The notes beneath the pieces are model-generated. The model was not told where the DNA came from, made no database searches, and saw only the letters and a list, made by a program, of their open reading frames with translations. Positions 25,032 to 33,729 of a stretch of DNA of 64,000 nt are shown piece after piece (the first letter of the stretch is position 1; each line of letters opens with the position of its first letter). The position numbers and the translations under genes are program-made. The DNA is from CBDDKW01 sp965230425 (GTDB taxonomy: Bacteria > Pseudomonadota > Gammaproteobacteria > UBA1113): contig CBDDKW010000010.1 of assembly GCA_965230425.1 (NCBI GenBank), positions 153,561-217,560 on the forward strand. The letters run 5' to 3'.

Positions 25032-26279
25032 TTAGTCTTTTGAACCCAAAATTGATAACTGAACATTACCTGATAACAACCCACCAGTGAGAGAAAAAGA
25101 AGCACTATCCAATACAATGGGTAAGTTATCTAACTCTCTACCTAAAAACTCTAAAGTTTGTGGTGCCACGCCACTTAAACTCACTTGCATGGCAGTGGAT
25201 TGATAATTTTCCTTCGTCACTGGTTTCTTAATAGATACTGTGGCGCCAATAAAGGTATGATTGAGGCGATCATATACCATAGAGACGATATCATCGGTTT
25301 TATAAATCACCATGATTTTTTCACGATTTTTCACCGGCAACTGCAATGAAATACTTGCCCTGCCACTACTCACGCTTAAAGCTGCATTATGTTGCTTGAC
25401 CCAAAGCAATAATAATTCAGTGGTGCCACCCACTGATTGTAAACTCACGTCAGCATTACTGCCATTTAAATTAAAAGATAGCGCTTCCCAACCTGGTAGC
25501 GTAAAGCTCTCGCGCACACCACGCGCTAAAGCCATCAAAATATCTTCTGGACTAGGGTTATTTAAAGCTGCTTGATAGGCTGCATAGGGATTTTGCGGCG
25601 TTGCTATCACTGCTGATGGCGGTGGTGGCGGTGCTGGTTTGAATATATCCCAGGCTACATAACCCACGACAATCACGGCAATGATAGCTAATATACCTGC
25701 GATGCCTTTACCACGCTTTACGGGTAGTTTAGCGAAGGCTTCATTATAAGGTAACAAAGCATAATCTGGGTCAGCACCTAACTGCGGGAATACTGGCTCT
25801 TCTAGCTCAGTAAAGGATTTAACAAAGGCTGCATCAAAACAAAAGCAATCTTCGCGTGGCAACTCTGATAATGGTACTTCGCCATGTACATAAATATCAT
25901 AGTGATTACTACCCGTGGTCAACGCGGCAAATTCATCCACTAAATTCTCTAGGGGCACTTCGGCATCAAGATAAACACTACCGCCACGGATCACAACTAA
26001 TGCAGCAGTTTCACCACCCGATAATTGCTCACAAAATACTAAATCATTAGCACGGTCAAAATGATCCCAAACAGATTCACCTAAGAGATAACCTTGATCA
26101 CGAGAGAAGATAACTTCAATATCACCGGTAATTTGTGGAAAAAAACGTGCAAATTCGCCATTCTCTTCTGCGAGCATGGCCACTTCACGTTTCAGCAAAT
26201 TCGAACGCTTAAAGTTTATGACTTCGCGGTAAGTATATACCGCAAAATTTATACCATCCTCTCGCTTAATAACCGGCAT
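25032..26279 (-). CDS. pilO: Type IVb pilus assembly protein PilO (PilO2 family)
   Basis: A 415-residue bitopic protein. Residues 1 to about 190 form a cytoplasmic domain (beginning MPVIKREDGINFAVYTYREV). A single membrane span lies at about 197-217 (GIAGILAIIAVIVVGYVAWD) and is followed by a proline run and a periplasmic domain (about 225-415). This is the layout of R64/PilO2-type proteins, which align the inner-membrane assembly complex. The ATG directly follows the pilN stop (TAGATG), with GGAG in the pilN 3' end, so the two are translationally coupled. Confidence 0.88.
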   Translation of the reverse strand: MPVIKREDGINFAVYTYREVINFKRSNLLKREVAMLAEENGEFARFFPQITGDIEVIFSRDQGYLLGESVWDHFDRANDLVFCEQLSGGETAALVVIRGGSVYLDAEVPLENLVDEFAALTTGSNHYDIYVHGEVPLSELPREDCFCFDAAFVKSFTELEEPVFPQLGADPDYALLPYNEAFAKLPVKRGKGIAGILAIIAVIVVGYVAWDIFKPAPPPPPSAVIATPQNPYAAYQAALNNPSPEDILMALARGVRESFTLPGWEALSFNLNGSNADVSLQSVGGTTELLLLWVKQHNAALSVSSGRASISLQLPVKNREKIMVIYKTDDIVSMVYDRLNHTFIGATVSIKKPVTKENYQSTAMQVSLSGVAPQTLEFLGRELDNLPIVLDSASFSLTGGLLSGNVQLSILGSKD

Positions 26280-27980
26280 CTATTCATCTCCATGGTATAA
26301 GATGACAGGAGTTATTAACATCACCAACTCATTTGTAGTATTGGATGAACCTTTAGCACCCAGCGCATCCACACCAAAGAGACCGGATTTATTTGCTTGA
26401 TTATTAATTTGCTTAAAGCCAGCAAGTACTAAAGTATGCCCGGTTGGGATCACGCTACGTTGGTTAAAGTTACGTTCATTCACCGTGGGTACCTGGATAA
26501 TTTGTGGTGATGCTGTGGTATTGTTATTTGTACCGGAACCTGAACCACCGGAACCTGAGCCACCAGAACCGGTACCATTATTACCACTACCATCGCCGCC
26601 GGCAGCCGCTGATCCACCACTGCTGGTTTCACCTGTGGTCGTATTAATCGTATCAATACTAATTAAATTAGACAGTGTGCTAGAGACTTGTAAATAAATT
26701 CTATCACCTTGGATCTTAGGTAATAAGTATAAATTAAAGCCGGTGGTAACAACCCCAGGACTAGCGGAATTAGAGGTTGTATTATCATTCAAAGCATCGG
26801 TACTCGTACTGGCTAAATAACCCGTTTGTGTCTGAATAGCAATTTGTGCCACTTGGTTGTTCAACGTGGTTACTGTGGGTTGGGTCACAATGCTGACGTG
26901 TCCTTGTTGTTCTAAGGCTTGCAGAATACTGTTAGAACCGCTCCATTTACCACTGGTACTGGCAAAGGTAATGCCAATGGGGGCAAAGGTACTGGTATTA
27001 TTAGCATTACTCGCTAACGCGCCGGTTAAAGTCAACTGATTACCGGAGCCACCAAAATTACGCACCAAATTCCAATCAATACCATAGTTGAAATTCTTTG
27101 ATAGAGTCACTTCTAACACTTGCACTAAAATGCGTACTTGTTTAGACAGCTCTTCATTCATTTTTTTAATGTACTCACCCACGGCTGCCACATTTTCCGG
27201 GTGGTCATGTACGGTAATCGTGGTCGTGGCTTGGGAAACATTGACTTGACCATCTTTGGATAATAACCCTTTTATAGTCGTTTCTAAGTCAGTCCAAACA
27301 GATACGGTGCCTTTTAATTTACTGTATTGGTTATCTTGGGTGACATCCACACCAGTATAAGTAATGGAAACAGAACCATCGCCACTGCCACCACCACTGG
27401 AGCCACCGCCAACTCCACCACTTGCTAAGTTTGTACCATTACTAGCACCAGCATTACCCACCATGTATTCAGCAGAGCCTGGCATGAAGGATACATCAAA
27501 GGTTTTGGTCATGAAGGCTGACCAAGTGATAACATTATGTTCATTATCTAATTTATAGTAATAGTTTGCAGTAGACGCTAAATCATTCAAGGCACCTTGC
27601 AGCGGACCAGAATAATCCATAGAAATTAATTTTGCACGATCGATAGAATTACCATAGTGAATAATTGTGCCAGTTTTGTTGAATATTTGCGTCACATAAA
27701 AGCTAAAGGGCATATTATTCCCTTTTAAGAAAATCTTCCGCTTTAACCAACTCGGTGGATGAATAAGACTGACGGGGGTTGTATCTACATAAGCACCTTC
27801 ATCACGCACTACCGGCGGTGGTAATTGATTCATTTTATTTTCATTGGCACGCACTTCATTATAAACATTGTCAACACCATCGACGGTTTTATTGTATTCT
27901 TTTTTACCATGCATGCACCCTGCTAAGACTAAAATACATACACAAATTAAACTGCGGCTAAATAACTGCCGTACTGTCAT
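26280..27980 (-). CDS. pilN: Type IVb pilus secretin lipoprotein PilN
   Basis: A 566-residue outer-membrane secretin. The lipoprotein signal ends in the lipobox LAGC (cysteine about residue 22). An N domain (TITVHDHPENVAAVGEYIKK, about 255-275) precedes the secretin core, which carries VSIVTQPTVTTLNNQVAQI and, near the end, RSVIPTGHTLVLAGFKQINN. A glycine/serine-rich insertion with repeated GSG units lies at about 460-490, in or beside a surface-exposed loop. Secretins form the pore through which the pilus passes. The start overlaps the pilL stop by 4 bases and has GGAG nine bases upstream. Confidence 0.94.
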   Translation of the reverse strand: MTVRQLFSRSLICVCILVLAGCMHGKKEYNKTVDGVDNVYNEVRANENKMNQLPPPVVRDEGAYVDTTPVSLIHPPSWLKRKIFLKGNNMPFSFYVTQIFNKTGTIIHYGNSIDRAKLISMDYSGPLQGALNDLASTANYYYKLDNEHNVITWSAFMTKTFDVSFMPGSAEYMVGNAGASNGTNLASGGVGGGSSGGGSGDGSVSITYTGVDVTQDNQYSKLKGTVSVWTDLETTIKGLLSKDGQVNVSQATTTITVHDHPENVAAVGEYIKKMNEELSKQVRILVQVLEVTLSKNFNYGIDWNLVRNFGGSGNQLTLTGALASNANNTSTFAPIGITFASTSGKWSGSNSILQALEQQGHVSIVTQPTVTTLNNQVAQIAIQTQTGYLASTSTDALNDNTTSNSASPGVVTTGFNLYLLPKIQGDRIYLQVSSTLSNLISIDTINTTTGETSSGGSAAAGGDGSGNNGTGSGGSGSGGSGSGTNNNTTASPQIIQVPTVNERNFNQRSVIPTGHTLVLAGFKQINNQANKSGLFGVDALGAKGSSNTTNELVMLITPVILYHGDE

Positions 27981-28675
27981 GACCGTCTCCTTCGCACAAT
28001 TGCCACGATATGATTTTTCTCATAGAACACTGCTTGCACTGGATACGGTGCTAAGAGTTTACTGAGAACTTCTTGTAAATCTTTACCTCTGAATCTTGCT
28101 GTACCTACCCAGTTGTAATCATAAGGTAGTTTCCAGATCACTTGGCGCCACCCATCATGACTCAAGCGTACGATACGTTCTACATTCTTTTCTAAGGAAC
28201 CTTTATGCACCACCACCGAAAACTCTGGTTTGGCTTTATAGGCTTTAGGCATTTTGAAAGGGATTTTGCCATCGTCTAAAACACTATAAGCTGGTTTAGC
28301 TTTTGCATTCCACGGCGTTTTTAGTTTCAACGCTGGCAATGGTTTATTGGGGGCGATAGTTGATGAAGTAGATTTTGTTTGATAAGGATGCGGCGGTCCT
28401 GCTTGCATTCCTTTCGCCTTGTGCGCGACACCTTTATGTGCCACCACATGAGAACAGGCTTGGCCCGGCAAAGGTTTACCTCGACTATCTAATAAGCAAT
28501 TAGCCACCATGGGTGCTGCCGTCGGTGATTTAAAATGCGGCTTGGGGCGTGGTGCCGTCGCTTTATACTCCTGCGGAACAGTCGCATCTGACCCTAAGTA
28601 TATTCCCGCTTCACATACTCCAGTTGATAAGCCCAAGACTAACACACTGGCACTGAGCCTAACCCACGTCTTCAT
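27977..28675 (-). CDS. pilL: Type IVb pilus protein PilL with C-terminal TcpQ-like domain
   Basis: A 232-residue exported protein. The ATG at 28675 is chosen because AAAGGAG lies ten bases upstream and it yields a clean signal peptide (MKTWVRLSASVLVLGLSTGV, cleaved after CEAG). A proline/lysine-rich, low-complexity middle is followed by a C-terminal domain (about 165-232). This domain includes WRQVIWKLPYDYNWVGTARF and LQEVLSKLLAPYPVQAVFYE, the TcpQ/PilL domain that assists secretin assembly. R64 PilL is longer; only the TcpQ-type part is recognisable here. Overlap with pilN indicates coupling. Confidence 0.85.
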   Translation of the reverse strand: MKTWVRLSASVLVLGLSTGVCEAGIYLGSDATVPQEYKATAPRPKPHFKSPTAAPMVANCLLDSRGKPLPGQACSHVVAHKGVAHKAKGMQAGPPHPYQTKSTSSTIAPNKPLPALKLKTPWNAKAKPAYSVLDDGKIPFKMPKAYKAKPEFSVVVHKGSLEKNVERIVRLSHDGWRQVIWKLPYDYNWVGTARFRGKDLQEVLSKLLAPYPVQAVFYEKNHIVAIVRRRRS

Positions 28676-28815
28676 CCACAGCACTCCTTTCTGGCGCAAA
28701 CACATGACTACAAACTTATCTATTATCACGGATTTACACAAAATATCAACTACTTCGGAAAGAAAAGTACTATATGTTGTTTTATTCAAAATTCATCGGC
28801 TCAATCGCACTACAA

Positions 28816-29814
28816 TTAACCAATCGTACACTTATAGGCATTATTCGATGCTGAGGTATCTTTAGTACAAGTACAATTATGGTTCGCAGTATTTTGTCCA
28901 GGGTAATTCCACTCGGACCAGGTTTCACTGCATTGGGCATCTTGTGGCGTGAAGGCATAATCTGGATGCCAATGATTCGCCGGTAAACACAGCACCATGT
29001 AATAAGCATAAGTCATTAAACCATTCTCGTAATTCCAATAGGCAGTATTTCCCTGTGAACCCGCCACAAAGTTTAAACCAACTTCACCATTTTCTACCAC
29101 ATTAGACTCAAAGCTATGGCTACTTGGATTCTGTAAGCCTAACCAAAACGCATAATTCTTCTCACCCGTAGTATCACCTGTGTTATAGGTCGTTTGATTT
29201 TGTGGCACAAAAATCACATGGCTGGTCATCCCTAAGGGGCAGCGCCCCAAGCCAATCGTCCCAGTATCCGCAGTCATCCCTGAGTACTGTATAAAACCCT
29301 GCATATTAGAAACGTTGCCGGGTATGGGTGTAAATACAGTGACAGATGTATTATTGTTACTAAAAGTATAGTTAGGTAATTGTGCCGCTAATTTTTGACT
29401 CAAGTTGGCCGGCACATTATTTGCGGTAATACCTAACAGTACAGGTGTACTGATGACATCTGCACCACTGGTGGGGGCAATGGTATAAACAGCCCGATTG
29501 TAGCAAGGCGGCCCACCGGTCACATTACGATTATCCAAAAATGGCTCACATTGAAAATTTGTGGGCATATACATAGGTGATTGACCAATCAAATCAGACA
29601 TAGAGGTCGGCCAAACATAGCTTTTGGTCATGTAATACACGCGAGCAGCTTGCATAATTTGCAACATTTGCGTGGTCGCTTGTTGTACTATACGGTCTTC
29701 TCTATGGCTACGCTCTATATTTACCGCGTACAGCATTAACACGGCAACGATGACGATCACAAACAACATTTCAATCAAAGTAAATGCCCGCGCTAATTTT
29801 TTAGTCACTTTCAT
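28816..29814 (-). CDS. Long prepilin-like protein 1 (minor pilin/adhesin candidate)
   Basis: 332 residues with a class III prepilin leader: MKVTKKLARA then FTLIEMLFVIVIVAVLMLYA. Glu+5 is present, but the residue before the cleavage site is alanine rather than the usual glycine. After the N-terminal helix comes a large globular domain shared with the next two genes. Common blocks include GRCPLGMTSHVIFVPQNQTT, YAFWLGLQNPSSHSFESNVV and a cysteine-rich end YAFTPQDAQCSETWSEWNY then CTCTKD. At twice the length of ordinary pilins it could be a tip or adhesive pilin. In the operon it is the last prepilin before pilL. Confidence 0.85.
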   Translation of the reverse strand: MKVTKKLARAFTLIEMLFVIVIVAVLMLYAVNIERSHREDRIVQQATTQMLQIMQAARVYYMTKSYVWPTSMSDLIGQSPMYMPTNFQCEPFLDNRNVTGGPPCYNRAVYTIAPTSGADVISTPVLLGITANNVPANLSQKLAAQLPNYTFSNNNTSVTVFTPIPGNVSNMQGFIQYSGMTADTGTIGLGRCPLGMTSHVIFVPQNQTTYNTGDTTGEKNYAFWLGLQNPSSHSFESNVVENGEVGLNFVAGSQGNTAYWNYENGLMTYAYYMVLCLPANHWHPDYAFTPQDAQCSETWSEWNYPGQNTANHNCTCTKDTSASNNAYKCTIG

Positions 29815-29837
29815 GTCTATCCCTACTAAGGTAACAA

Positions 29838-30815
29838 CTAACTACAAATACGTACCGTCGTGGCAGTTTGACAGGTACACACATGACTAGTATCACCATA
29901 ATTGTATTGACTCCAGCTTGTACTACACTGCGCATCTTCTGCTGTATAAGCGAAGCCAGCCGACCAATTACGCGTACAAAACGTCATAAAATATTCGTAA
30001 TACATTTTATCCGTATCATTATTCCAACGCGTGGAACTACTTTGGACATTAGCATTTAAGTCTAAATTAAGCTCACCAGTACTAGATACAACATTTTGTT
30101 CGAACTCACTTGGATCATTCGGGTTACTTAAGCCAGACCAAAAAGCAAAATGTTCTGGTGGGCCACTGGTATTGCCCATATCAGTTTTATCATAGGTAGT
30201 AAAATTTTGTGGGATTAATATCATATGCCCTTCATAACCTACGGGGCAGTTATTGGGTAAGGTGATGGTTTGTTGGTCGGTAGTAATTCCTGCCGTTTCA
30301 ATTAATGCACGTACATTAGTGAACGTTGGAGCAACAGTATAGCTAGTCAACGAATCATAAACCCCTGCACTGGTTGTCTTACTTGTTACACTGTAAGTGG
30401 CAAGGCCTTCCATCACTTTATTTGCTAGTGCTCTAGGAATTGTATCTAATGTTACCCCAAACTGTACGGGATATGTCTGTTCAGGCGGCGGATCTTTGCT
30501 ATACACAACACGATGTTGACAAGTCTTATTCGCCACTTGGGTTAAAATGGGGGAGCACAGAGCGAGTGGGGGAATATAACCTTCCGTTACTAAAGTATTT
30601 AAATCACTAGGCCAAGCATTTTCATTATTGACATAGTACATATTCGCCGCTTGTAAAATTGTCTGCATTTGCAAAACAATATTTTGCGCTAATTTATTAC
30701 GCTGATAATCGCGCAACATGGTGATGGCATAGACGGATAAGGCTGCCATGATCACAATCACTAAGAGTAATTCAATCAGGGTAAAACCTTTTTTGTATAT
30801 TGTCTGAAACTTCAT
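29838..30815 (-). CDS. Long prepilin-like protein 2
   Basis: 325 residues. The leader MKFQTIYKKG precedes FTLIELLLVIVIMAALSVYA, a textbook prepilin processing site with glycine at -1 and glutamate at +5. The globular part parallels the adjacent long prepilins: NCPVGYEGHMILIPQNFTTY, EHFAFWSGLSNPNDPSEFEQ and the C-terminal FAYTAEDAQCSTSWSQYNYG with CTC and a final cysteine. The conserved cysteines suggest disulfides in the periplasm. It starts 23 bases before prepilin 1 and is probably co-transcribed. Whether the three are assembled together or used alternatively cannot be read from sequence. Confidence 0.87.
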   Translation of the reverse strand: MKFQTIYKKGFTLIELLLVIVIMAALSVYAITMLRDYQRNKLAQNIVLQMQTILQAANMYYVNNENAWPSDLNTLVTEGYIPPLALCSPILTQVANKTCQHRVVYSKDPPPEQTYPVQFGVTLDTIPRALANKVMEGLATYSVTSKTTSAGVYDSLTSYTVAPTFTNVRALIETAGITTDQQTITLPNNCPVGYEGHMILIPQNFTTYDKTDMGNTSGPPEHFAFWSGLSNPNDPSEFEQNVVSSTGELNLDLNANVQSSSTRWNNDTDKMYYEYFMTFCTRNWSAGFAYTAEDAQCSTSWSQYNYGDTSHVCTCQTATTVRICS

Positions 30816-30854
30816 TCAGTTAATCCATAATGATGGTAATAATCATCTATTGCC

Positions 30855-31000
30855 AATGAGTCAAACTGGCAGGAGATCCCTCGCAGCAGCTATCGCCACT
30901 GCTCGGGATGACAACAGTTTTTCTACTATAACAACATAGTTGATGACAACAGCTTCACAATTATCATTTCGACCGCAGCGAGAAATCTCCCAATAATTTG
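30855..31000. repeat. REP-like repeat between prepilin genes
   Basis: Contains GAGTCAAACTGGCAGGAGAT, a hairpin around GCAGCAGCTATCGCCACTGC, GGGATGACAACAG, then TTATCATTTCGACCGCAGCG and a closing ATTTGACTCCC. This is the same family as 7083-7235 and 33045-33206. The head and tail are complementary (GAGTCAAA at the start, TTTGACTC at the end), so the whole unit could fold. Confidence 0.75.
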
Positions 31001-31006
31001 ACTCCC

Positions 31007-32047
31007 TCAACTAATCGTACACCTATGTGCATTATTCGACACTGTACTATCTGCTGTACAGGTACAATTATACGGACCCGGCACCTTATTCCATTTTTTA
31101 TTCACAAAATTAAAATCACTCCAGGTTTGGCTACATTGCGCATCTTGGGGCGTGTAAGCAAACTCAGGGAACCATTTATCATAAGGGATACACATGGCCA
31201 TAAAATAAACGTAGTACATTTTATCCGTATCATCACCTGTGGTGCCATTAGGGCTCCAAGGAGGCTCCGATTGCCATCCCTCCTCAGGGTAAAACCCTAA
31301 CACCCCATTAGCATTCACCACCGAAGTTTCCCAACCGCCAGTGACACCACCCACCCCCATATACATAGCCCAATGGTTGCTCGTATCCGTCATGCCTAAT
31401 TCACTCGCATCAAAAGTAGTCACATTCTGGGGAATAATAAATACGTGCGCAGTATAACCTGTTGGACAATACGGTGGTAAATTAATAGGCTGATCTTTTG
31501 CAGTAATACCTGCATCAGTGATGAAGGCAGTTAAATTCGATGAAGCGCCTGGCACTGAAGTATAGGCCCACACATGATACGTAGTTGTACCGCCCCCATC
31601 CGGTTGGGCGGTCGCATAAGGTAAATTTTTTACCAAACGTTCAGCGATATCTTTGCTGGGCAGCCCAGCAACTCGCAGCGTTGACCAATAATGCCCGCTG
31701 GAACCTGCCGGTGAAAAGTCGTACACAGAATGGTAATAACAAGGCGCGCCTGAATTCTGGGCGATAATAAAAGGCGAGCATGCTGCTGTCTCGGGCAGAT
31801 AGCCAGCACTAATCAGCTTACTCAGCGCGTCAGGGTGACTAGGAAATTCGCCATTGGCAAGATAATATGCATACACGGCTTCATCGATCATTTGCATTTG
31901 TGTTGCTGCTTGTTGAGCCATAGCATTGTCACGTCGCACACGGCGTAAATTGATCGCATACAAACTGATCACCGCTACCACGACAATGACCAACATTAAC
32001 TCAATTAAGGTAAACCCTCGGTATTTTTGCTTTGTAATGCTCAACAT
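31007..32047 (-). CDS. Long prepilin-like protein 3
   Basis: 346 residues. The leader MLSITKQKYRG is followed by FTLIELMLVIVVVAVISLYA (Gly-1, Glu+5). The large domain repeats the family pattern: YCPTGYTAHVFIIPQNVTTF, HWAMYMGVGGVTGGWETSVV, and FAYTPQDAQCSQTWSDFNFV with CTCTAD near the C terminus. It is the longest of the three paralogues. REP-like and MITE-like repeats flank the gene on both sides, which could favour recombination or gene conversion among the paralogues (inference). Confidence 0.87.
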   Translation of the reverse strand: MLSITKQKYRGFTLIELMLVIVVVAVISLYAINLRRVRRDNAMAQQAATQMQMIDEAVYAYYLANGEFPSHPDALSKLISAGYLPETAACSPFIIAQNSGAPCYYHSVYDFSPAGSSGHYWSTLRVAGLPSKDIAERLVKNLPYATAQPDGGGTTTYHVWAYTSVPGASSNLTAFITDAGITAKDQPINLPPYCPTGYTAHVFIIPQNVTTFDASELGMTDTSNHWAMYMGVGGVTGGWETSVVNANGVLGFYPEEGWQSEPPWSPNGTTGDDTDKMYYVYFMAMCIPYDKWFPEFAYTPQDAQCSQTWSDFNFVNKKWNKVPGPYNCTCTADSTVSNNAHRCTIS

Positions 32048-32079
32048 ATCCCTACGCTATACTTGCTTGGTGTGTGGCT

Positions 32080-32245
32080 TATACCCATAGCATCCCATAT
32101 TTAGGGCTTTCTAGCATGTTATTTTCCGCCAGCTAAAGACTATACATTTTGCCAATAGCCCTAACTATTACCTGCAATTTAAAGTCTTTATCTAACGAAA
32201 AATCCCTGCCCTATAAGGCCCTAAATATGGGATGCTATGGGTATA
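32080..32245. mobile_element. 166-bp MITE-like element with perfect 28-bp terminal inverted repeats
   Basis: The left arm 32080-32107 begins TATACCCATAGCATCCCATA and the right arm 32218-32245 is its exact complement, ending TATGGGATGCTATGGGTATA read with flank. The 110-base centre has no coding capacity. Length, perfect terminal repeats and a TA at each end fit a miniature inverted-repeat transposable element moved in trans by a transposase encoded elsewhere. It lies in the 316-base space between long prepilin 3 and the 215-residue prepilin. Confidence 0.75.
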
Positions 32246-32363
32246 GATACTATACCGAAAATTTTGCGGGAAAGTAAGTTTGTCAATGTAGATTACCTGG
32301 CAGCAATAAGTTTTCAAAATTATTCAAAGATGGACGTTTCCAGTAATAGGGTACCAACCTATC

Positions 32364-33011
32364 TTAGCTGTTTACATGCTGATAAACACTACACGGATTA
32401 ACCACCCCCGGCGGGTGATAATAGGAGTTATATATATTCAACTCATAAACAAATTGCTGACTAGTAGCCACCATAGGCCATTGTCCCGAAGCAAGGAACA
32501 TCGTATTGTTATTGGGTAATTGCGTCCAAGTAAACACGGAACCATCCACCGAATTAGGCATTAAGGCAAGATAATAATTATTTAACTCATCTTGAGTTGC
32601 AGAACCAAAATCGATACTCACAGAAATAGTCCAGGGGATAATCTTACCATCCACGCCACCTGTAATAGAGTCTTGCGATGCGCCTGTACCTTCATACAAG
32701 GGATTCTGGATCACATTAACAATATCGGGATTGACTGTGGCACCAGGAATATAGCTGGCAAGCTGAGAAACTGTTAAAGAGGTTTCTTTACCAGCAAAAT
32801 AACTCCCACCACTCTTATTACAATTATTAAAATAATAGGCTTGCACTGTCGCCATCATCAAACTCGCGCTATCGCGAACGATATTCAATTTTTTGCTGGT
32901 TTGGATACTGCCGTAGTGCACCGCAGCAGCTAAGCCCATAGCGGCGATGATAGCAAATACTAGCATCATTTCTAGTAAGGTGAAGCCATTGTTTGCGTAT
33001 TTACTGTGCAT
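32364..33011 (-). CDS. Prepilin-like protein, 215 residues
   Basis: The leader MHSKYANNG is followed by FTLLEMMLVFAIIAAMGLAA with glycine at -1 and glutamate at +5. The remaining ~185 residues show no similarity to the neighbouring long or short prepilins except general pilin character (one helix then a beta-rich region). They include two cysteine-bearing segments (YFNNCNKSGGSYF and the C-terminal VVNPCSVYQHVNS). It may be a minor pilin acting in initiation or at the tip. Hairpin repeats lie on both sides, and it is on the same strand as the rest of the pilus genes. Confidence 0.83.
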   Translation of the reverse strand: MHSKYANNGFTLLEMMLVFAIIAAMGLAAAVHYGSIQTSKKLNIVRDSASLMMATVQAYYFNNCNKSGGSYFAGKETSLTVSQLASYIPGATVNPDIVNVIQNPLYEGTGASQDSITGGVDGKIIPWTISVSIDFGSATQDELNNYYLALMPNSVDGSVFTWTQLPNNNTMFLASGQWPMVATSQQFVYELNIYNSYYHPPGVVNPCSVYQHVNS

Positions 33012-33044
33012 TAAGTGACTCTTTATTCATATAAACTAAACCAT

Positions 33045-33206
33045 CAGGAGATCCCTCCTAGAGGCTATCGCCACTAGGAGGGATGACAGCACTTTTTAAC
33101 ATAGTTGATGACAGCAATTTTTCTAGTAACAACATAATCAAAGACTATCACGAAACTGCTGTGATCCCGAACAACATGAGGGATCTCCTGCCGATTTGAC
33201 TACTGA
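33045..33206. repeat. REP-like repeat with inverted ends between prepilin genes
   Basis: The start holds CATCAGGAGATCCCTCCTAG with a stem to CTAGGAGGGAT (loop AGGCTATCGCCA). The end (33180-33205) holds GGGATCTCCTGCCGATTTGA, the inverse of the motif at 7176 and 21659. The unit appears to be two family members in opposite orientation, or one long foldback. Confidence 0.75.
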
Positions 33207-33230
33207 GGAACATCATACCACTCACACTAC

Positions 33231-33719
33231 CTATGGCATTACATACTCTGCGCTCATTTGATACTGCTTATTAACAGCAGTACAGCTAGCAATCGAATTC
33301 AAACCTGTTTGATCTAAACCACTACGTACGGACTTGATCCGATCATATAATTGCTCACAGGCAGGTTTGGGCATTCCGCCCGTCTTAATGGTCAAAACGC
33401 CATTATTCGCCCAACTTAAATCCATATCATTATTCCATGGGTTTACTTTATAGGCTTTCGCCAAGACACCTGCTTTGACTAACTGTGAGGATGTGTAAGT
33501 CTTCCCGGCAACCACTTGCTCTTGATTCATCAATTCAGCACTCTTTACCGTTGCAGAATAAATTGCCTGCATCATATTATAACAAAATTGTACCTGATTA
33601 CGTTGCTTCACTGTCTGATAATACAACACACTCATTAAAATCAAACTGGCGATTATCACTAGTACAAATAGTAACTCTAATATAGAGGTAATCCCATACT
33701 GGTCTTTAATTTGCTTCAT
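33231..33719 (-). CDS. Prepilin-like protein, 162 residues, atypical leader
   Basis: Begins MKQIKDQYG followed by ITSILELLFVLVIIASLILM. If cleavage follows the glycine, the conserved glutamate is at +6 rather than +5. It belongs to the short-pilin group of this cluster: LYYQTVKQRNQVQFCYNMMQ and ...YSATVKS after the helix, then a C-terminal GGMPKPACEQLYDRI and a final cysteine region. Paralogous segments are found in the next two genes. It starts 11 bases after the 159-residue prepilin gene. Confidence 0.83.
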   Translation of the reverse strand: MKQIKDQYGITSILELLFVLVIIASLILMSVLYYQTVKQRNQVQFCYNMMQAIYSATVKSAELMNQEQVVAGKTYTSSQLVKAGVLAKAYKVNPWNNDMDLSWANNGVLTIKTGGMPKPACEQLYDRIKSVRSGLDQTGLNSIASCTAVNKQYQMSAEYVMP

Positions 33720-33729
33720 TCACTTACAC

